Shown: positions 48,940 to 58,752 of the stretch, piece after piece
Position numbering within the stretch: position 1 is the stretch's first letter
How the letters are laid out: the number at the start of each line of letters is the position of its first letter
DNA from: Luteimonas colneyensis
Lineage (GTDB): Bacteria; Pseudomonadota; Gammaproteobacteria; Xanthomonadales; Xanthomonadaceae
Direction: 5' to 3'
Assembly: GCF_014836665.1 (NCBI RefSeq)
Contig: NZ_JACSQJ010000003.1
Coordinates: 248,001 to 312,000, forward strand
DNA: 64,000 nucleotides
Made by a program: the position numbers and the translations under genes
Notes under the pieces: model-generated
The model's input: the letters and a program-made list of their open reading frames with translations, nothing else
Databases searched by the model: none
What the model was told of the DNA's origin: nothing

Positions 48940-51615
48940 TCAGGACCTCTCCGCCACCGTCCCGTCCGCGCCATCGCCCTCCGCATCGCCCTCGTCTGCC
49001 GACCGCGGCGGCGCGGGGGCGAACCAGCCCACGGCCGTGCATAGCAGGCCGTAGGCGATGAAGGACCCGATGCCGAGCAGGTCGCCCAGGTGGCGGCGGT
49101 CGAACAGCACCAGCTTGGCCAGCACCACCCCCATCAGCACCGCACCCGCGAGCCACAGCGCGCGCTGGCCGCGGCGCGAGCCGCTGATCCAGCCGGCCAC
49201 GCCCAGCACGCTCCAGACCAGGGTCAGCGCGGTCTGCGCGAGGCTGGTCGACCACATCGATTCGCCCCAGGCCACCCCGCCCCAGTGGTGCACGCCGCGC
49301 AGGGTGACGCAGGTGACCAGCATGAAGCCCGCGGCCGCAAGCAGCGCCACCCGCCGGCGCCCGAACTCCGCCGGCGCATCCGCCGACCAGAGCCAGCGCC
49401 CGAACAGCGCCAGCGCCGCCAGCTGGGCGAGCTCCAGGGGATTGAGCAGCGGCAGCCAGGGCAGCGGCGCGCTGGCCCCGGCATCGCGCAGCGCCAGCAG
49501 CCAGCCAAACCCCACCACGCCCAGCACCAGCGCCGACAGCGGCGCGCGGGCCGCGTCGAAGGCGGCCCCCAGCGGCGGCCGCAGCCAGCGCCAGCGGAAC
49601 AGCTGCAATGCGAGCAGGGCCAGCCAGGGCAGGGCCGGCAGCGCCCGCCTCCAGCCACCGCCCAGCCCAAGGACGCGCGCAAGCTCCAGCGCCGAGAGCG
49701 ACAGCACCAGCGGCCACAGCAGCCACCAGGCCGACTGCGCCCAGAGCGCGGGCAGGCCGCCGTCGCGGCGCAGGCAGGCCAGGCTGCGCCAGCCGAGGAC
49801 GGCGAACAGCAGCCAGGCCGCGGCGCCCCAGCCGGCCAGCGGCTGCCCGCGGGCGTCGACCTGCGCAAGCGCCAGCGGCGCGGCGAGCGCGAAGGCGCCC
49901 AGCACCGTCAGCACCAGCGCCGGTGCCGCACGCCGGCGCTGCGCCTGCGCCGCCAGCAGCGCGGTCAGGGCCAGCGCCGCGACCAGCGCGTCCGGACGCT
50001 GCGCGGCGGACAAATGCTCCACCACCTCGCCCAGCACCGCACCGGCCCACCAGGCCAGGCCCCAGCCGTAGGACAGCAGGGCGGCGCCGTCCCGGCCGGC
50101 CGCGCGCAGCCACCAGGCGCTGGCGAATCCGGCCACCGCCACCAGCAGCGCACCCGCGAACACGGGATTGAGCAGCGGACGCGGATCCGCGGGCAGGCTG
50201 GCGAGGCCGATGAAGAAGGCCAGCGCGGCCGCCAGCTGCAGGGCCGCGCCGCTCCAGCGCGGCAGCCGGCGCCCGGTGCGCAGCCCCAGCCAGACCAGGC
50301 CTGCGCCCTCGACGGCGAACACCGCCGCCGTGGCCCGCGCCGACAGTGCCAGCGGCACCGCCAGGGTCGCGAAGCCGGCGGCCAGCAGCGTGTAGGCCTC
50401 CGCGAGCACCGCATGCGGGCCGCGGCGCTGCCACCAGGCCAGCGCGGCGTAGACGGCCGCCAGCACCAGCGCACAGCCCGCCAGCGCCCTACCATCGCCT
50501 TCGAGCAGGCCCGCCTGCAGCACGAACGCGACCAGCGGCGTGCCGAACAGCAGGCAGCCGTCGACCACGTCGCGCCGCCCCGGCGCCCGCCGGCGCGCAT
50601 ACAGCACGGGCAGCAGCAGGTAGAAGGCGAAGAACAGCAGCAGGAAGGGCTGGGTGCTTGCGAACTTCGAAGGCGCGTAGGCCAGCACGCCCCAGGCCAC
50701 GCCGATGCCCCAGGTGAAGGCCCAGCCCAGCAGGTTGAGTTCGCGCCAGGCCCGCAGCCAGGCGATGGCGAAGATCGCCGCGTTGAGCAGCGCGTAGTAC
50801 GAGAACAGCACCACGTGGTTGCCGCTGCCGGTGGACAGCCAGATCGGCGCCATGAAACCGGCGAGGATGCCGAGCACCGCCAGGGTGCGGGAATCCTGCA
50901 GCACCGCAAGCAAGCCCAGCGCCGCCACCAGGGCGACGCTGGCGGCAAAGGCCGGGCCCGCCGGCATCAGGCCGTGCAGCTTGAACGCCGCGAACACCAC
51001 CAGCAGCAGCACGCCGATCGCCCCGCCCTGCACCGCCAGCGCGAAGCTGCGGTGGCTCTCGCGCTGGCGCCAGGCGAAGGCCAGCGCCGCCAATGCCGCC
51101 GCGGCGATGCTCGCCAGGCGCAGGCTCATGGGCACCGCCAGCCAGCCCTGGTCGCTGGCGTACTTGAGCAGCGCGGCCACGCCGGCCAGCAGCACCAGCA
51201 CGCCGACCTTCACCGGGACGTTGCCCTCGGTGAACCAGCGGCGCAGCCGGCTGGCGATTCGCCCGAACGGATCCGGCCCTGCCGGCGCCCGCCGCGCGGC
51301 GGCGGGAATCGGCTCGACGCGTGGCGGCCGTTGTGGCTGCGGCGGTGGCCGATGTGACGACCCCGGCTGGACCGGCGCCGGTGTCGGTGACCGCTGCGTT
51401 TGCGCGACGTCCGCTTGCGCGGCCGGCCCCCGGGCCTGCTGCGCACCCATACCGGGCGCCGCCGCCGGCGCGTCCGTCCGCGCTCCGGCCCGCGCCATCG
51501 CGCGTTCCAGCTCCGCGACGCGCCGCTTGAGGTTGCCCACGGCGACCAGCACCACGACCAGCAGCACCGGCACCGCCAGCACCGCCAGCGCTCCCAGCAG
51601 GAGGATCGATTCCAT
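48940..51615 (-). CDS. Large DUF2339 membrane protein
   Basis: An 891-residue polytopic protein of unknown function. An N-terminal membrane segment and short coiled-coil (NLKRRVAELERAMARAG) are followed by a ~70-residue Ala/Pro/Arg-rich linker. The DUF2339 region starts at about 125 with NVPVKVGVLVLLAGVAALLK and LLKYASDQGW, and then has more than twenty hydrophobic segments rich in Ala/Leu/Trp. No enzymatic motif is seen; cell-envelope localisation is inferred. It converges with the FrnE-like gene (14 bp). Confidence 0.82.
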   Translation of the reverse strand: MESILLLGALAVLAVPVLLVVVLVAVGNLKRRVAELERAMARAGARTDAPAAAPGMGAQQARGPAAQADVAQTQRSPTPAPVQPGSSHRPPPQPQRPPRVEPIPAAARRAPAGPDPFGRIASRLRRWFTEGNVPVKVGVLVLLAGVAALLKYASDQGWLAVPMSLRLASIAAAALAALAFAWRQRESHRSFALAVQGGAIGVLLLVVFAAFKLHGLMPAGPAFAASVALVAALGLLAVLQDSRTLAVLGILAGFMAPIWLSTGSGNHVVLFSYYALLNAAIFAIAWLRAWRELNLLGWAFTWGIGVAWGVLAYAPSKFASTQPFLLLFFAFYLLLPVLYARRRAPGRRDVVDGCLLFGTPLVAFVLQAGLLEGDGRALAGCALVLAAVYAALAWWQRRGPHAVLAEAYTLLAAGFATLAVPLALSARATAAVFAVEGAGLVWLGLRTGRRLPRWSGAALQLAAALAFFIGLASLPADPRPLLNPVFAGALLVAVAGFASAWWLRAAGRDGAALLSYGWGLAWWAGAVLGEVVEHLSAAQRPDALVAALALTALLAAQAQRRRAAPALVLTVLGAFALAAPLALAQVDARGQPLAGWGAAAWLLFAVLGWRSLACLRRDGGLPALWAQSAWWLLWPLVLSLSALELARVLGLGGGWRRALPALPWLALLALQLFRWRWLRPPLGAAFDAARAPLSALVLGVVGFGWLLALRDAGASAPLPWLPLLNPLELAQLAALALFGRWLWSADAPAEFGRRRVALLAAAGFMLVTCVTLRGVHHWGGVAWGESMWSTSLAQTALTLVWSVLGVAGWISGSRRGQRALWLAGAVLMGVVLAKLVLFDRRHLGDLLGIGSFIAYGLLCTAVGWFAPAPPRSADEGDAEGDGADGTVAERS

Positions 51616-51718
51616 CGGCGCGAATCCTTCGCCGCTCCCCGCGGCCCAGAGCGCACCTTAGCCGCGCCGGTGCCGCCGGTGCACGGCTGGCACCGGTTTC
51701 CGACCCTTCCCCCGGAAA

Positions 51719-51746
51719 CAGGAAGCCCCGCGCGCGGCGGGGCTCC
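51719..51746 (-). terminator. Intrinsic terminator downstream of gap
   Basis: On the minus strand GGAGCCCCGC and GCGGGGCTTCC form a ~10-bp GC stem around a 5-nt loop, followed by TGTTTCC. It lies about 25 bp past the GAPDH stop. Confidence 0.7.
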
Positions 51747-51770
51747 AGGGAGTCGAACCGGTGGCGCGCC

Positions 51771-52790
<1,020 letters not shown>

Positions 52791-52837
52791 TCACGCCGCG
52801 TCGCCGCGGCAGGGTGGGTGGGACACGCAGAACGCGC

Positions 52838-52843
52838 ATTTTA
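52838..52843 (-). promoter_or_regulatory. -10-like element upstream of gap
   Basis: TAAAAT on the minus strand, 63 nt before the gap ATG, an AT-rich island in GC-rich surroundings; the -35 is not clear. Confidence 0.4.
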
Positions 52844-52942
52844 GCAGTCCCGGCAGGGCGGGGCCCGACTTGATCGCCGTCAATGCGCCGCGGTACGGCG
52901 CCCCGCAGGATGGCGCCACTCCCACACCAAGAAGGCACGCAC

Positions 52943-53569
52943 ATGCCCCGCAAGACCCTGCCGTTGCTCGCCCTGGCCCTCGCCGGCGTCCTCGCCGCCC
53001 CCGCCGCCCTCGCCCAGTCCGCCGGCGACTGGACGGTCGCGATCGGCGCCCACCAGGTGAACCCGGATTCCGACAACGGCGCCCTCGCCGGCGGCACCCT
53101 GCCGCTGGACATCGGCTCCAGCACCCGCCCGACGATCGCGTTCGAATACTTCCTGCGCGACAACCTCGGCCTGGAAGTGCTGGCCGCCCTGCCCTTCCAG
53201 CACGACATCAACATCGACGGCCTCGGCCGCGTGGGCAGCACCAAGCACCTGCCGCCGACCATCAGCCTGCAGTACCACTTCAACAGCGCGGGCAAGGTTT
53301 CGCCGCTGCTGGGCGTGGGCCTGAACTACACGACCTTCTTCAGCGAGGACACCCGCGGCGCGCTCGCCGGCTCGGACCTGGAGCTGGACGACTCGTTCGG
53401 CCTGGCGCTGCACGCCGGCCTCGACTTCAAGGTCGGAGAGAAGGGCGCGATCCGCGTCGACGTGCGCTGGATGGACATCGACAGCGACGTGAAGCTCGAC
53501 GGCGCGGCGCTGGGAACCGCGGAGATCGACCCGCTGGTCTATGGCGCCGCCTACGTCATGCGCTTCTGA
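52943..53569 (+). CDS. ompW: OmpW family outer-membrane protein
   Basis: A 208-residue small beta-barrel. A Sec signal (LLALALAGVLAAPAALAQ) is followed by GDWTVAIGAHQVNPDSDNG, the classic OmpW start. PTIAFEYFLRDNLGLEVLAALPF, LPPTISLQYHFNS and a C-terminal GAAYVMRF with terminal Phe for BAM recognition follow. OmpW channels pass small hydrophobic molecules in characterised species. The ATG at 52943 is preceded by AAGAAGG. Confidence 0.93.
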   Translation: MPRKTLPLLALALAGVLAAPAALAQSAGDWTVAIGAHQVNPDSDNGALAGGTLPLDIGSSTRPTIAFEYFLRDNLGLEVLAALPFQHDINIDGLGRVGSTKHLPPTISLQYHFNSAGKVSPLLGVGLNYTTFFSEDTRGALAGSDLELDDSFGLALHAGLDFKVGEKGAIRVDVRWMDIDSDVKLDGAALGTAEIDPLVYGAAYVMRF

Positions 53570-53610
53570 TCCACACGGCGACGCCGGGCGCGTGCGGCTA
53601 GAATCGCCGC

Positions 53611-54450
53611 ATGCGCCCCTACCGTGACCGCCCGATGACCCGATTCCTCCCCGTCCTCGCCCTCGCCTGCGCGTTCGTCGCCGGCGACGCCTCCGCCTGG
53701 AGCGCGAAGGGCCACCGCATCGTGGCCCACATCGCCGACGCCGGCCTCAGTCCGGCCGCCCGCGTGGAAGTCGAGCGCCTGCTTGCCGGCGAAGCCGACC
53801 CGACCCTGGCCGGCGTGGCCACCTGGGCCGACGAGCTGCGCGACAACGAGCCCGAGCTGGGCAAGCGCTCGGCGAAGTGGCACTACATCAATTTCGACGG
53901 CCGCTGCGGCTTCGAACCCCCGCGCGACTGCAAGGGCGACAACTGCGTCGTCACCCAGACCAACCGGCTGTACCGCATCCTCGCCGACACCCGCCGCGAT
54001 CCCGCGGAGCGCACCATGGCGCTGAAGTTCCTGGTGCATTTCGTCGGCGACCTGCACCAGCCGATGCACGCCAGCCCGCGCGACGACAAGGGCGGCAACG
54101 ACTACCAGGTCAACCTGGGCGGCGAAGGCAGCAACCTGCACCGCATCTGGGACGGCACCATCATCGAGCGCCGCGACCTGTCCGCGGAGGACCACGCCGA
54201 GGCCCTGCTGGAACACCTGCCGTCGTCCGACCCGACCCTGCAGTCCGACCGCCCGGTGCTGGAGTGGGCGCTCGAATCCTGCCGGCTGGTGGAAGACGGC
54301 AAGGCCTACCCGGCCGAGGGCGTGCACGTGATCGACGAGGCCTTCCTCGACGAACGCCTGCCGCTGGCCGAACAGCGCCTGCGCGACGCCGGACTGCGCC
54401 TGGCGCAGCTGCTCAACCACGCGCTGGCGCCGCCGACCCGGGCGCCGTGA
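53611..54450 (+). CDS. Secreted S1/P1-family nuclease
   Basis: A 279-residue zinc nuclease expected to act in the periplasm or outside the cell on single-stranded nucleic acid. The mature protein begins right after ASA with Trp30, and [14 protein letters not shown] supplies the N-terminal Trp and His35 ligands. [15 protein letters not shown], and [15 protein letters not shown] plus GGNDYQV supply the rest of the trinuclear zinc site. A TAGAAT at 53599-53604 puts the transcript start at about 53611, so the first ATG could be leaderless; ATG 53635 is the alternative, directly before the signal peptide. Confidence 0.9.
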   Translation: MRPYRDRPMTRFLPVLALACAFVAGDASAWSAKGHRIVAHIADAGLSPAARVEVERLLAGEADPTLAGVATWADELRDNEPELGKRSAKWHYINFDGRCGFEPPRDCKGDNCVVTQTNRLYRILADTRRDPAERTMALKFLVHFVGDLHQPMHASPRDDKGGNDYQVNLGGEGSNLHRIWDGTIIERRDLSAEDHAEALLEHLPSSDPTLQSDRPVLEWALESCRLVEDGKAYPAEGVHVIDEAFLDERLPLAEQRLRDAGLRLAQLLNHALAPPTRAP

Positions 54451-54539
54451 CCCGGGCTGCGCCTGCAGTCGAGCCCCCCCGCCCCGCCGGCGCCCGCACG
54501 CGGCACCACGGCGGGCGCCGCCAGCCGCGGACGCCATCG

Positions 54540-55334
54540 ATGCCGGACGTCCTCCGCGCCCTCGCCACGCTCTGCGCCCTGCTGCTCGCGTCCGCGGCCG
54601 CGCTGGCCGCGCCCGGCGCCGCGCGCGCCGCGGATGCGCCGCTGACCGTGTTCGCCGCCGCCAGCCTGAAGGAATCGATGGACGAGGCCGCGGCCGCGTA
54701 CCAGGCCGGGACCGGCCAGGCCGTGCGGGTGTCCTACGCGGCCAGCTCCGCGCTGGCGCGGCAGATCGAACAGGGCGCGCCGGCCGACGTCTTCGTATCC
54801 GCCGACCTCGACTGGATGGACAGGCTGCAGGCACAGGGCCTGGTCGATGCGGCGACGCGCAGCGAACTCCTCGGCAACACCCTTGTGCTGATCGCGCCCG
54901 CGGCGTCCAAGGCGAAGCCGCTCGCGCTGCGGGAGGGCCTGGACCTGCGCCCGCTGCTCGGCGAGCGCGGGCGGATCGCGCTGGGCATGGTCGACAGCGT
55001 GCCGGCGGGCAAGTACGCGAAGGCCGGCTTCGAATCGCTGGGCATGTGGTCGGCGCTCGAGCCCCGCGTGGCCGGCGTGGAGAACGTGCGCGCGGCGCTG
55101 ATGCTGGTCGCGCGCGGCGAGGCGCCGCTGGGCGTGGTCTACGCCAGCGACGCCCGGGCGGAACCGCGCGTGCGCGTGCTGGCGACATTCCCCGCGGACT
55201 CGCATCCGCAGATCGTGTATCCCGCGGCGCGGGTGGCCGCGAGCCGGCATCCGCACGCGGCCGGCTTCGTCGCCTGGCTGCAGCGGCCCGGGGCGCGCGC
55301 GATCTTCCTGCGCCACGGCTTCAGCCTCCGCTGA
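54540..55334 (+). CDS. modA: Molybdate ABC transporter substrate-binding protein
   Basis: ModA captures molybdate/tungstate in the periplasm. The 264-residue protein has a signal peptide to about residue 31 (ARA then [19 protein letters not shown]). The oxyanion-binding serines are in FAAASL and [20 protein letters not shown], and GNTLVLIAP and [11 protein letters not shown] follow. It starts 90 bp after the nuclease gene and heads a modABC set. Confidence 0.95.
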   Translation: MPDVLRALATLCALLLASAAALAAPGAARAADAPLTVFAAASLKESMDEAAAAYQAGTGQAVRVSYAASSALARQIEQGAPADVFVSADLDWMDRLQAQGLVDAATRSELLGNTLVLIAPAASKAKPLALREGLDLRPLLGERGRIALGMVDSVPAGKYAKAGFESLGMWSALEPRVAGVENVRAALMLVARGEAPLGVVYASDARAEPRVRVLATFPADSHPQIVYPAARVAASRHPHAAGFVAWLQRPGARAIFLRHGFSLR

Positions 55335-55361
55335 GGCAGGCGACGCGAGCCCCCGCCGCAC

Positions 55362-56066
55362 ATGCCCGACTTCAGTCCCGCCGAATTCGCCGCGATCACG
55401 CTCAGCCTGAAGGTGGCCTGCGTGGCGGCGCTGGCGAGCCTGCCGGCCGGCATCGCCGTGGCCTGGGTGCTGGCGCGCCGGCGCTTCCCGGGCAAGGCGC
55501 TGCTCGACGCACTGGTGCACCTGCCGCTGGTGGTGCCGCCGGTGGTGGTGGGCTATGCGCTGCTGGTGAGCTTCGGCAGCCAGGGCGCGATCGGCGCGTT
55601 CCTGGCGGAGCACGTCGGCCTCACCTTCGCGTTCCGCTGGACCGGCGCGGCGCTGGCCAGCGCGATCATGGGCTTCCCGCTGATGGTGCGCGCGATCCGG
55701 CTGTCGATCGAGGCCGTCGACCATCGCCTGGAGCAGGCCGCCGCCACCCTCGGCGCCAGCCCCTGGCGCGTCTTCGCCACCGTTACCCTGCCGCTGGCCT
55801 GGCCCGGCATCGTGGCCGGCGGCGTGCTCGCGTTCGCCAAGGCCCTGGGCGAGTTCGGCGCCACCATCACCTTCGTGTCGAACATCCCCGGCGAGACGCA
55901 GACGCTGTCGTCGGCGATCTACGAACTGATGCAGGTGCCCGGCGGCGAGACCGGGATCTGGCGCCTGGCGCTGGTGGCGGTGCTGATCTCGCTGCTGGCG
56001 CTGCTGGCCTCGGAGTGGCTGGTGCGCAGGCAGCACGGCCGCCGCGACGAGGGGGACGAGGCGTGA
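55362..56066 (+). CDS. modB: Molybdate ABC transporter permease
   Basis: The inner-membrane channel of the Mod transporter, 234 residues with five or six membrane segments. The EAA loop contacting the ATPase is AATLGASPWRVFATVTLPLA, followed by ALGEFGATITFVSNIPGET, both diagnostic of ModB. It lies 27 bp after modA. Confidence 0.95.
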   Translation: MPDFSPAEFAAITLSLKVACVAALASLPAGIAVAWVLARRRFPGKALLDALVHLPLVVPPVVVGYALLVSFGSQGAIGAFLAEHVGLTFAFRWTGAALASAIMGFPLMVRAIRLSIEAVDHRLEQAAATLGASPWRVFATVTLPLAWPGIVAGGVLAFAKALGEFGATITFVSNIPGETQTLSSAIYELMQVPGGETGIWRLALVAVLISLLALLASEWLVRRQHGRRDEGDEA

Positions 56067-56124
56067 AGCGCGGGCAATCCCGCATGGCCGGCGCGGCGAT
56101 CACGGCGGACGCGGAGCCCGCGGC

Positions 56125-56745
56125 ATGCTGAGCCTGGACGTCGAACTCAGGCGCGGCCGCTTCCGGCGCCACGTCCGGATCGAGGACGCGGCCCGCGTGG
56201 TCGCGCTCACCGGGCCCTCGGGCGCCGGCAAGACCACGGTGCTCAACGCGATCGCGGGGCTGGTGAAGCCGCGCGCGGGCCGCATCGAGGTCGACGGCCG
56301 GGTGCTGTTCGACAGCGCGCGCGGCATCGACCTGCCCGCCCATCGCCGGCGCGTGGGCTACGTCTTCCAGGACGCGCGCCTGTTCCCGCACCTCGACGTA
56401 CGCGCCAACCTGCTCTACGGCCGCCACGCCGGACGCGGCGAAGGCCCGCGCTTCGGGCTCGAGCCGGTGGTGTCCCTGCTCGGCATCGAGGCCCTGCTGC
56501 GGCGCCGCACCGCCAACCTCTCCGGCGGCGAGGCGCAGCGCGTCGCCATCGGCCGCGCCCTGCTCTCGCAGCCGGCGATCCTGCTGTTCGACGAACCGCT
56601 GTCGGCGCTCGACCAGGCCCGGCGCGAGGAGCTGATCCCCTACCTGCAGCGCGTGCGCGACGAGGTGCGGCTGCCGATGCTCTACGTCAGTCATCGCGCC
56701 GAAGAGGTGCAGCAGCTGGCGGAGGCGACGCACCGCCTGGACTGA
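56125..56745 (+). CDS. modC: Molybdate ABC transporter ATPase, short form without Mop domain
   Basis: ATPase of the Mod transporter. The nucleotide-binding domain is complete: Walker A TGPSGAGKTT at about 29-38, Q-loop FQDARLFPHLDV, signature NLSGGEAQR, Walker B LLFDEPLSALD and the switch His in YVSHRAEEV. It stops at 206 residues, shortly after the switch region. ModC of E. coli is about 350 residues and ends in a Mop/TOBE molybdate-binding domain, absent here. No continuation was seen in the next 80 bp in any frame, so this looks like a real short form rather than a frameshift. Confidence 0.88.
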   Translation: MLSLDVELRRGRFRRHVRIEDAARVVALTGPSGAGKTTVLNAIAGLVKPRAGRIEVDGRVLFDSARGIDLPAHRRRVGYVFQDARLFPHLDVRANLLYGRHAGRGEGPRFGLEPVVSLLGIEALLRRRTANLSGGEAQRVAIGRALLSQPAILLFDEPLSALDQARREELIPYLQRVRDEVRLPMLYVSHRAEEVQQLAEATHRLD

Positions 56746-56785
56746 AGCGCGGGCCTCCCTTCGATCGCGCATCGATGCCACGGGC

Positions 56786-56811
56786 CGCGGCCGCCGTGGG
56801 GGGCGGCCGCG
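56786..56811. terminator. Hairpin between convergent modC and M56-TonB genes
   Basis: CGCGGCCGCC and GGCGGCCGCG form a 10-bp perfect stem around a 6-nt loop in the 80-bp convergent gap. No T run on either side, so terminator function is plausible but unproven. Confidence 0.45.
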
Positions 56812-56825
56812 AGCCGGGCAGCCAC

Positions 56826-58292
56826 TCAGGCGCCGCTGCCGCCTCCGGGCGCCGGGGCGACCGCCTCATCTTCCGACGACCGGAAGTCGACCGGGACGCG
56901 TACCCAGCGTTCGACGGGCCTGCCGTCTTCGGTGGCCGGATCGAACGTCCACATCCGGGCAGCCTCCACCGTCGCGGCGTCGAACACGCCGGCCGGCTCG
57001 GATCTCTCCACCACCACGTCCTTGACCGTGCCGTCGGTGCGGACGAGCAGCTTGAGGATCACGCGCCCGTCCACCTCCGCCGCGGCGGCCTCGGCCGGAT
57101 ACTTCGGCGGCGGCGTGCGGTTGATCGCGCTGGGACCGGAGGTGGCGGCAATCGCCGTCGGCAGGACATGGCCCGGCGCTGCGGGAGCCGGTGCCGGAGG
57201 TGCCGGAGGTGGCGGAGGTGGCGGAGGTGGCGGAGGGGCAGACGGTACCGGCGGCGCGGCCGGTGCCGTTGGCATGGGCGGCGCCGGCGGTGCCGCCGGT
57301 GCAGGGGGCGGGACCGGGGCCTTCGTCGCAGCGGACATGGCCGCTGCAACAGGTGTCGACGGTGTCGCCGGTGGCGGCGGGGCCGCCGGACGCACGGCCC
57401 AGGCGGCATAGCTGCTGCCGGCGAGCACTGCGCCCAGCACCAGGAGTCCGGTGCGGCGGCGCAGGGCGCCGGGTTGCGGCTGTTTCAACATCTGGATGCG
57501 CTCCTTCAGGGATTGGCTGGACTGCCAATGGCAGCCGACCGGCAGTCCAGGGACGGCCAGCTGCACGTTCAACATCGCGGCCGCATAGCTGCGGCGGGCA
57601 TGGGGATGGCGGGCGAGCACGGTGGCGTCGCAGGCCAGCTCCTGGTCGAGGCGGAAGCGCCGCTCAGCCAGGTGCAGGACGGGGTTGAACCACTGCAGGC
57701 AGCGCAGCGCGACGGCCAGCAGGTTGGCGCGGGTGTCGCCGCGGGCGAGGTGGGCGCGCTCGTGGGCGATGACCAGGACGGCTTCCTCGCACCCGTGCCG
57801 CTGCTCGAAGGCCAGGGGCAGGACGATGCGCGGGCGCCACGCGCCGACCACCGCCGGACCTTCGACGCCGTCGCCACGCCAGTGGCCTTCGGCGTCGGGC
57901 TCGAGACGGCCCAGGGCTGCGACGAAGCGGCGCTGCTGGCCGGCGAAGCGCCAGGCCACGGCCACGGCGCCCAACAGCCAGACGGCGGCGAGCACGCTGG
58001 CCCACCCGGGTCCGTCCGCCGACGCCGCGGCCGGGGCGACCTGCTCCGGAACCACCAGCAGCGCACCCGGATGCAGGGCCGCCAGCGCCGGCGCCAGCAG
58101 CTGCCCGGCTTCCGGCCGCGGCAGCAGTGTGACCAGCAGTGCGAGCGGCACCAGCGCCCAGGCCGAATAGGCCACGCGCGCACCGAAGGCTCGACGCAGC
58201 GGACGCCGCAGCGCCAGCACCAGCAGCGCGGCCGCGCCCGTGGCCAGGCTGCCTTCCACCAGCCAGCGCAGCACGGCCTCAGCGGCGCTCAT
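56826..58292 (-). CDS. M56 peptidase (BlaR1-like) fused to TonB C-terminal domain
   Basis: A 488-residue two-part inner-membrane protein. The N-terminal ~330 residues are a BlaR1/MecR1-type M56 zinc protease with membrane segments at about 15-28, 43-57, 100-116 and a cytoplasmic HERAH motif at 177-181. A proline run and Ala/Pro linker of about 70 residues follow. A TonB-like domain at about 405-480 contains PPPKYPAEAAAAEVDGRVILK and AARMWTFDPATEDGRPVERW. It lacks a beta-lactam sensor domain. The start overlaps blaI by 14 nt, so repressor and protease are co-translated. A sensor role is inferred, not shown. Confidence 0.85.
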   Translation of the reverse strand: MSAAEAVLRWLVEGSLATGAAALLVLALRRPLRRAFGARVAYSAWALVPLALLVTLLPRPEAGQLLAPALAALHPGALLVVPEQVAPAAASADGPGWASVLAAVWLLGAVAVAWRFAGQQRRFVAALGRLEPDAEGHWRGDGVEGPAVVGAWRPRIVLPLAFEQRHGCEEAVLVIAHERAHLARGDTRANLLAVALRCLQWFNPVLHLAERRFRLDQELACDATVLARHPHARRSYAAAMLNVQLAVPGLPVGCHWQSSQSLKERIQMLKQPQPGALRRRTGLLVLGAVLAGSSYAAWAVRPAAPPPPATPSTPVAAAMSAATKAPVPPPAPAAPPAPPMPTAPAAPPVPSAPPPPPPPPPPPAPPAPAPAAPGHVLPTAIAATSGPSAINRTPPPKYPAEAAAAEVDGRVILKLLVRTDGTVKDVVVERSEPAGVFDAATVEAARMWTFDPATEDGRPVERWVRVPVDFRSSEDEAVAPAPGGGSGA

Positions 58293-58650
58293 CGTCGAGC
58301 TCCTCCACCAGCCGGCGCAGCTCGTCGATATCGGCCCGGCTGAGCTTGCCGCGCTCGCTGAAGTGCGCCACCAGCGGCGCCACCCGGCCGCCGAACAGGC
58401 GATCGAGCACGCCCTCGCTCCGGTTGGCCACCCAGGCCTCGCGGGTGAGCACCGGCGAATAGAGATAGCGGCGACCGTCACGCTCGGCGCGCACCGCGCC
58501 CTTCTTCAGCAGCCGGTTGAGCAGGGTCTTGATGGTGGGCTCGGCCCAGTCGCTGTGCCCGGCCAGACGCGCGACGACGTCCTCGGAGGCCAGCGGATGC
58601 TCGGCCCAGAGCACGTCCATCACCACGGATTCGGAGTCGCTGATCGGCAT
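58279..58650 (-). CDS. blaI: BlaI/MecI/CopY family repressor
   Basis: A 123-residue winged-helix repressor of the family that is inactivated by M56 proteases. It has ISDSESVVMDVLWAEHPLAS, the recognition helix region WAEPTIKTLLNRLLKKGAVR, and a C-terminal dimerisation helix bundle. Two operator-like repeats lie immediately upstream, one overlapping its own -10, indicating autoregulation. No good ribosome site is visible because the operator occupies the leader. What else it controls is unknown; no beta-lactamase is nearby. Confidence 0.92.
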   Translation of the reverse strand: MPISDSESVVMDVLWAEHPLASEDVVARLAGHSDWAEPTIKTLLNRLLKKGAVRAERDGRRYLYSPVLTREAWVANRSEGVLDRLFGGRVAPLVAHFSERGKLSRADIDELRRLVEELDDERR

Positions 58651-58695
58651 ATCGATTACGCCCGTAAACGCTTGAATCGATTACAGGCGTAAACG
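58651..58695. promoter_or_regulatory. Two BlaI-type operators, 25 bp apart
   Basis: ATCGATTACGCCCGTAAACG at 58651-58670 and ATCGATTACAGGCGTAAACG at 58676-58695 differ at 3 of 20 bases. Each contains a dyad TTAC-N4-GTAA, close to the TTACA/TGTAA dyads bound by BlaI-like repressors. The upstream one overlaps the -10 of the blaI promoter and the other abuts the start codon. Confidence 0.75.
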
Positions 58696-58708
58696 GAGGC
58701 GGTGTCAA
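58680..58708 (-). promoter_or_regulatory. Sigma-70 promoter of blaI
   Basis: TTGACA at 58708-58703, 17-nt spacer, TGTAAT at 58685-58680. Transcription should start near 58673, about 23 nt before the blaI ATG. Confidence 0.75.
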
Positions 58709-58752
58709 GGGGGGTGCGGGGGCGCGCTGGTCAGGGATTGGAGCAAAGATTT

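Noticed and set aside
56746-56825. Frameshifted remainder of modC after its stop
   Set aside because: The 80 bp that follow hold a GC hairpin and then the end of the convergent gene; no Mop-like residues in any frame.
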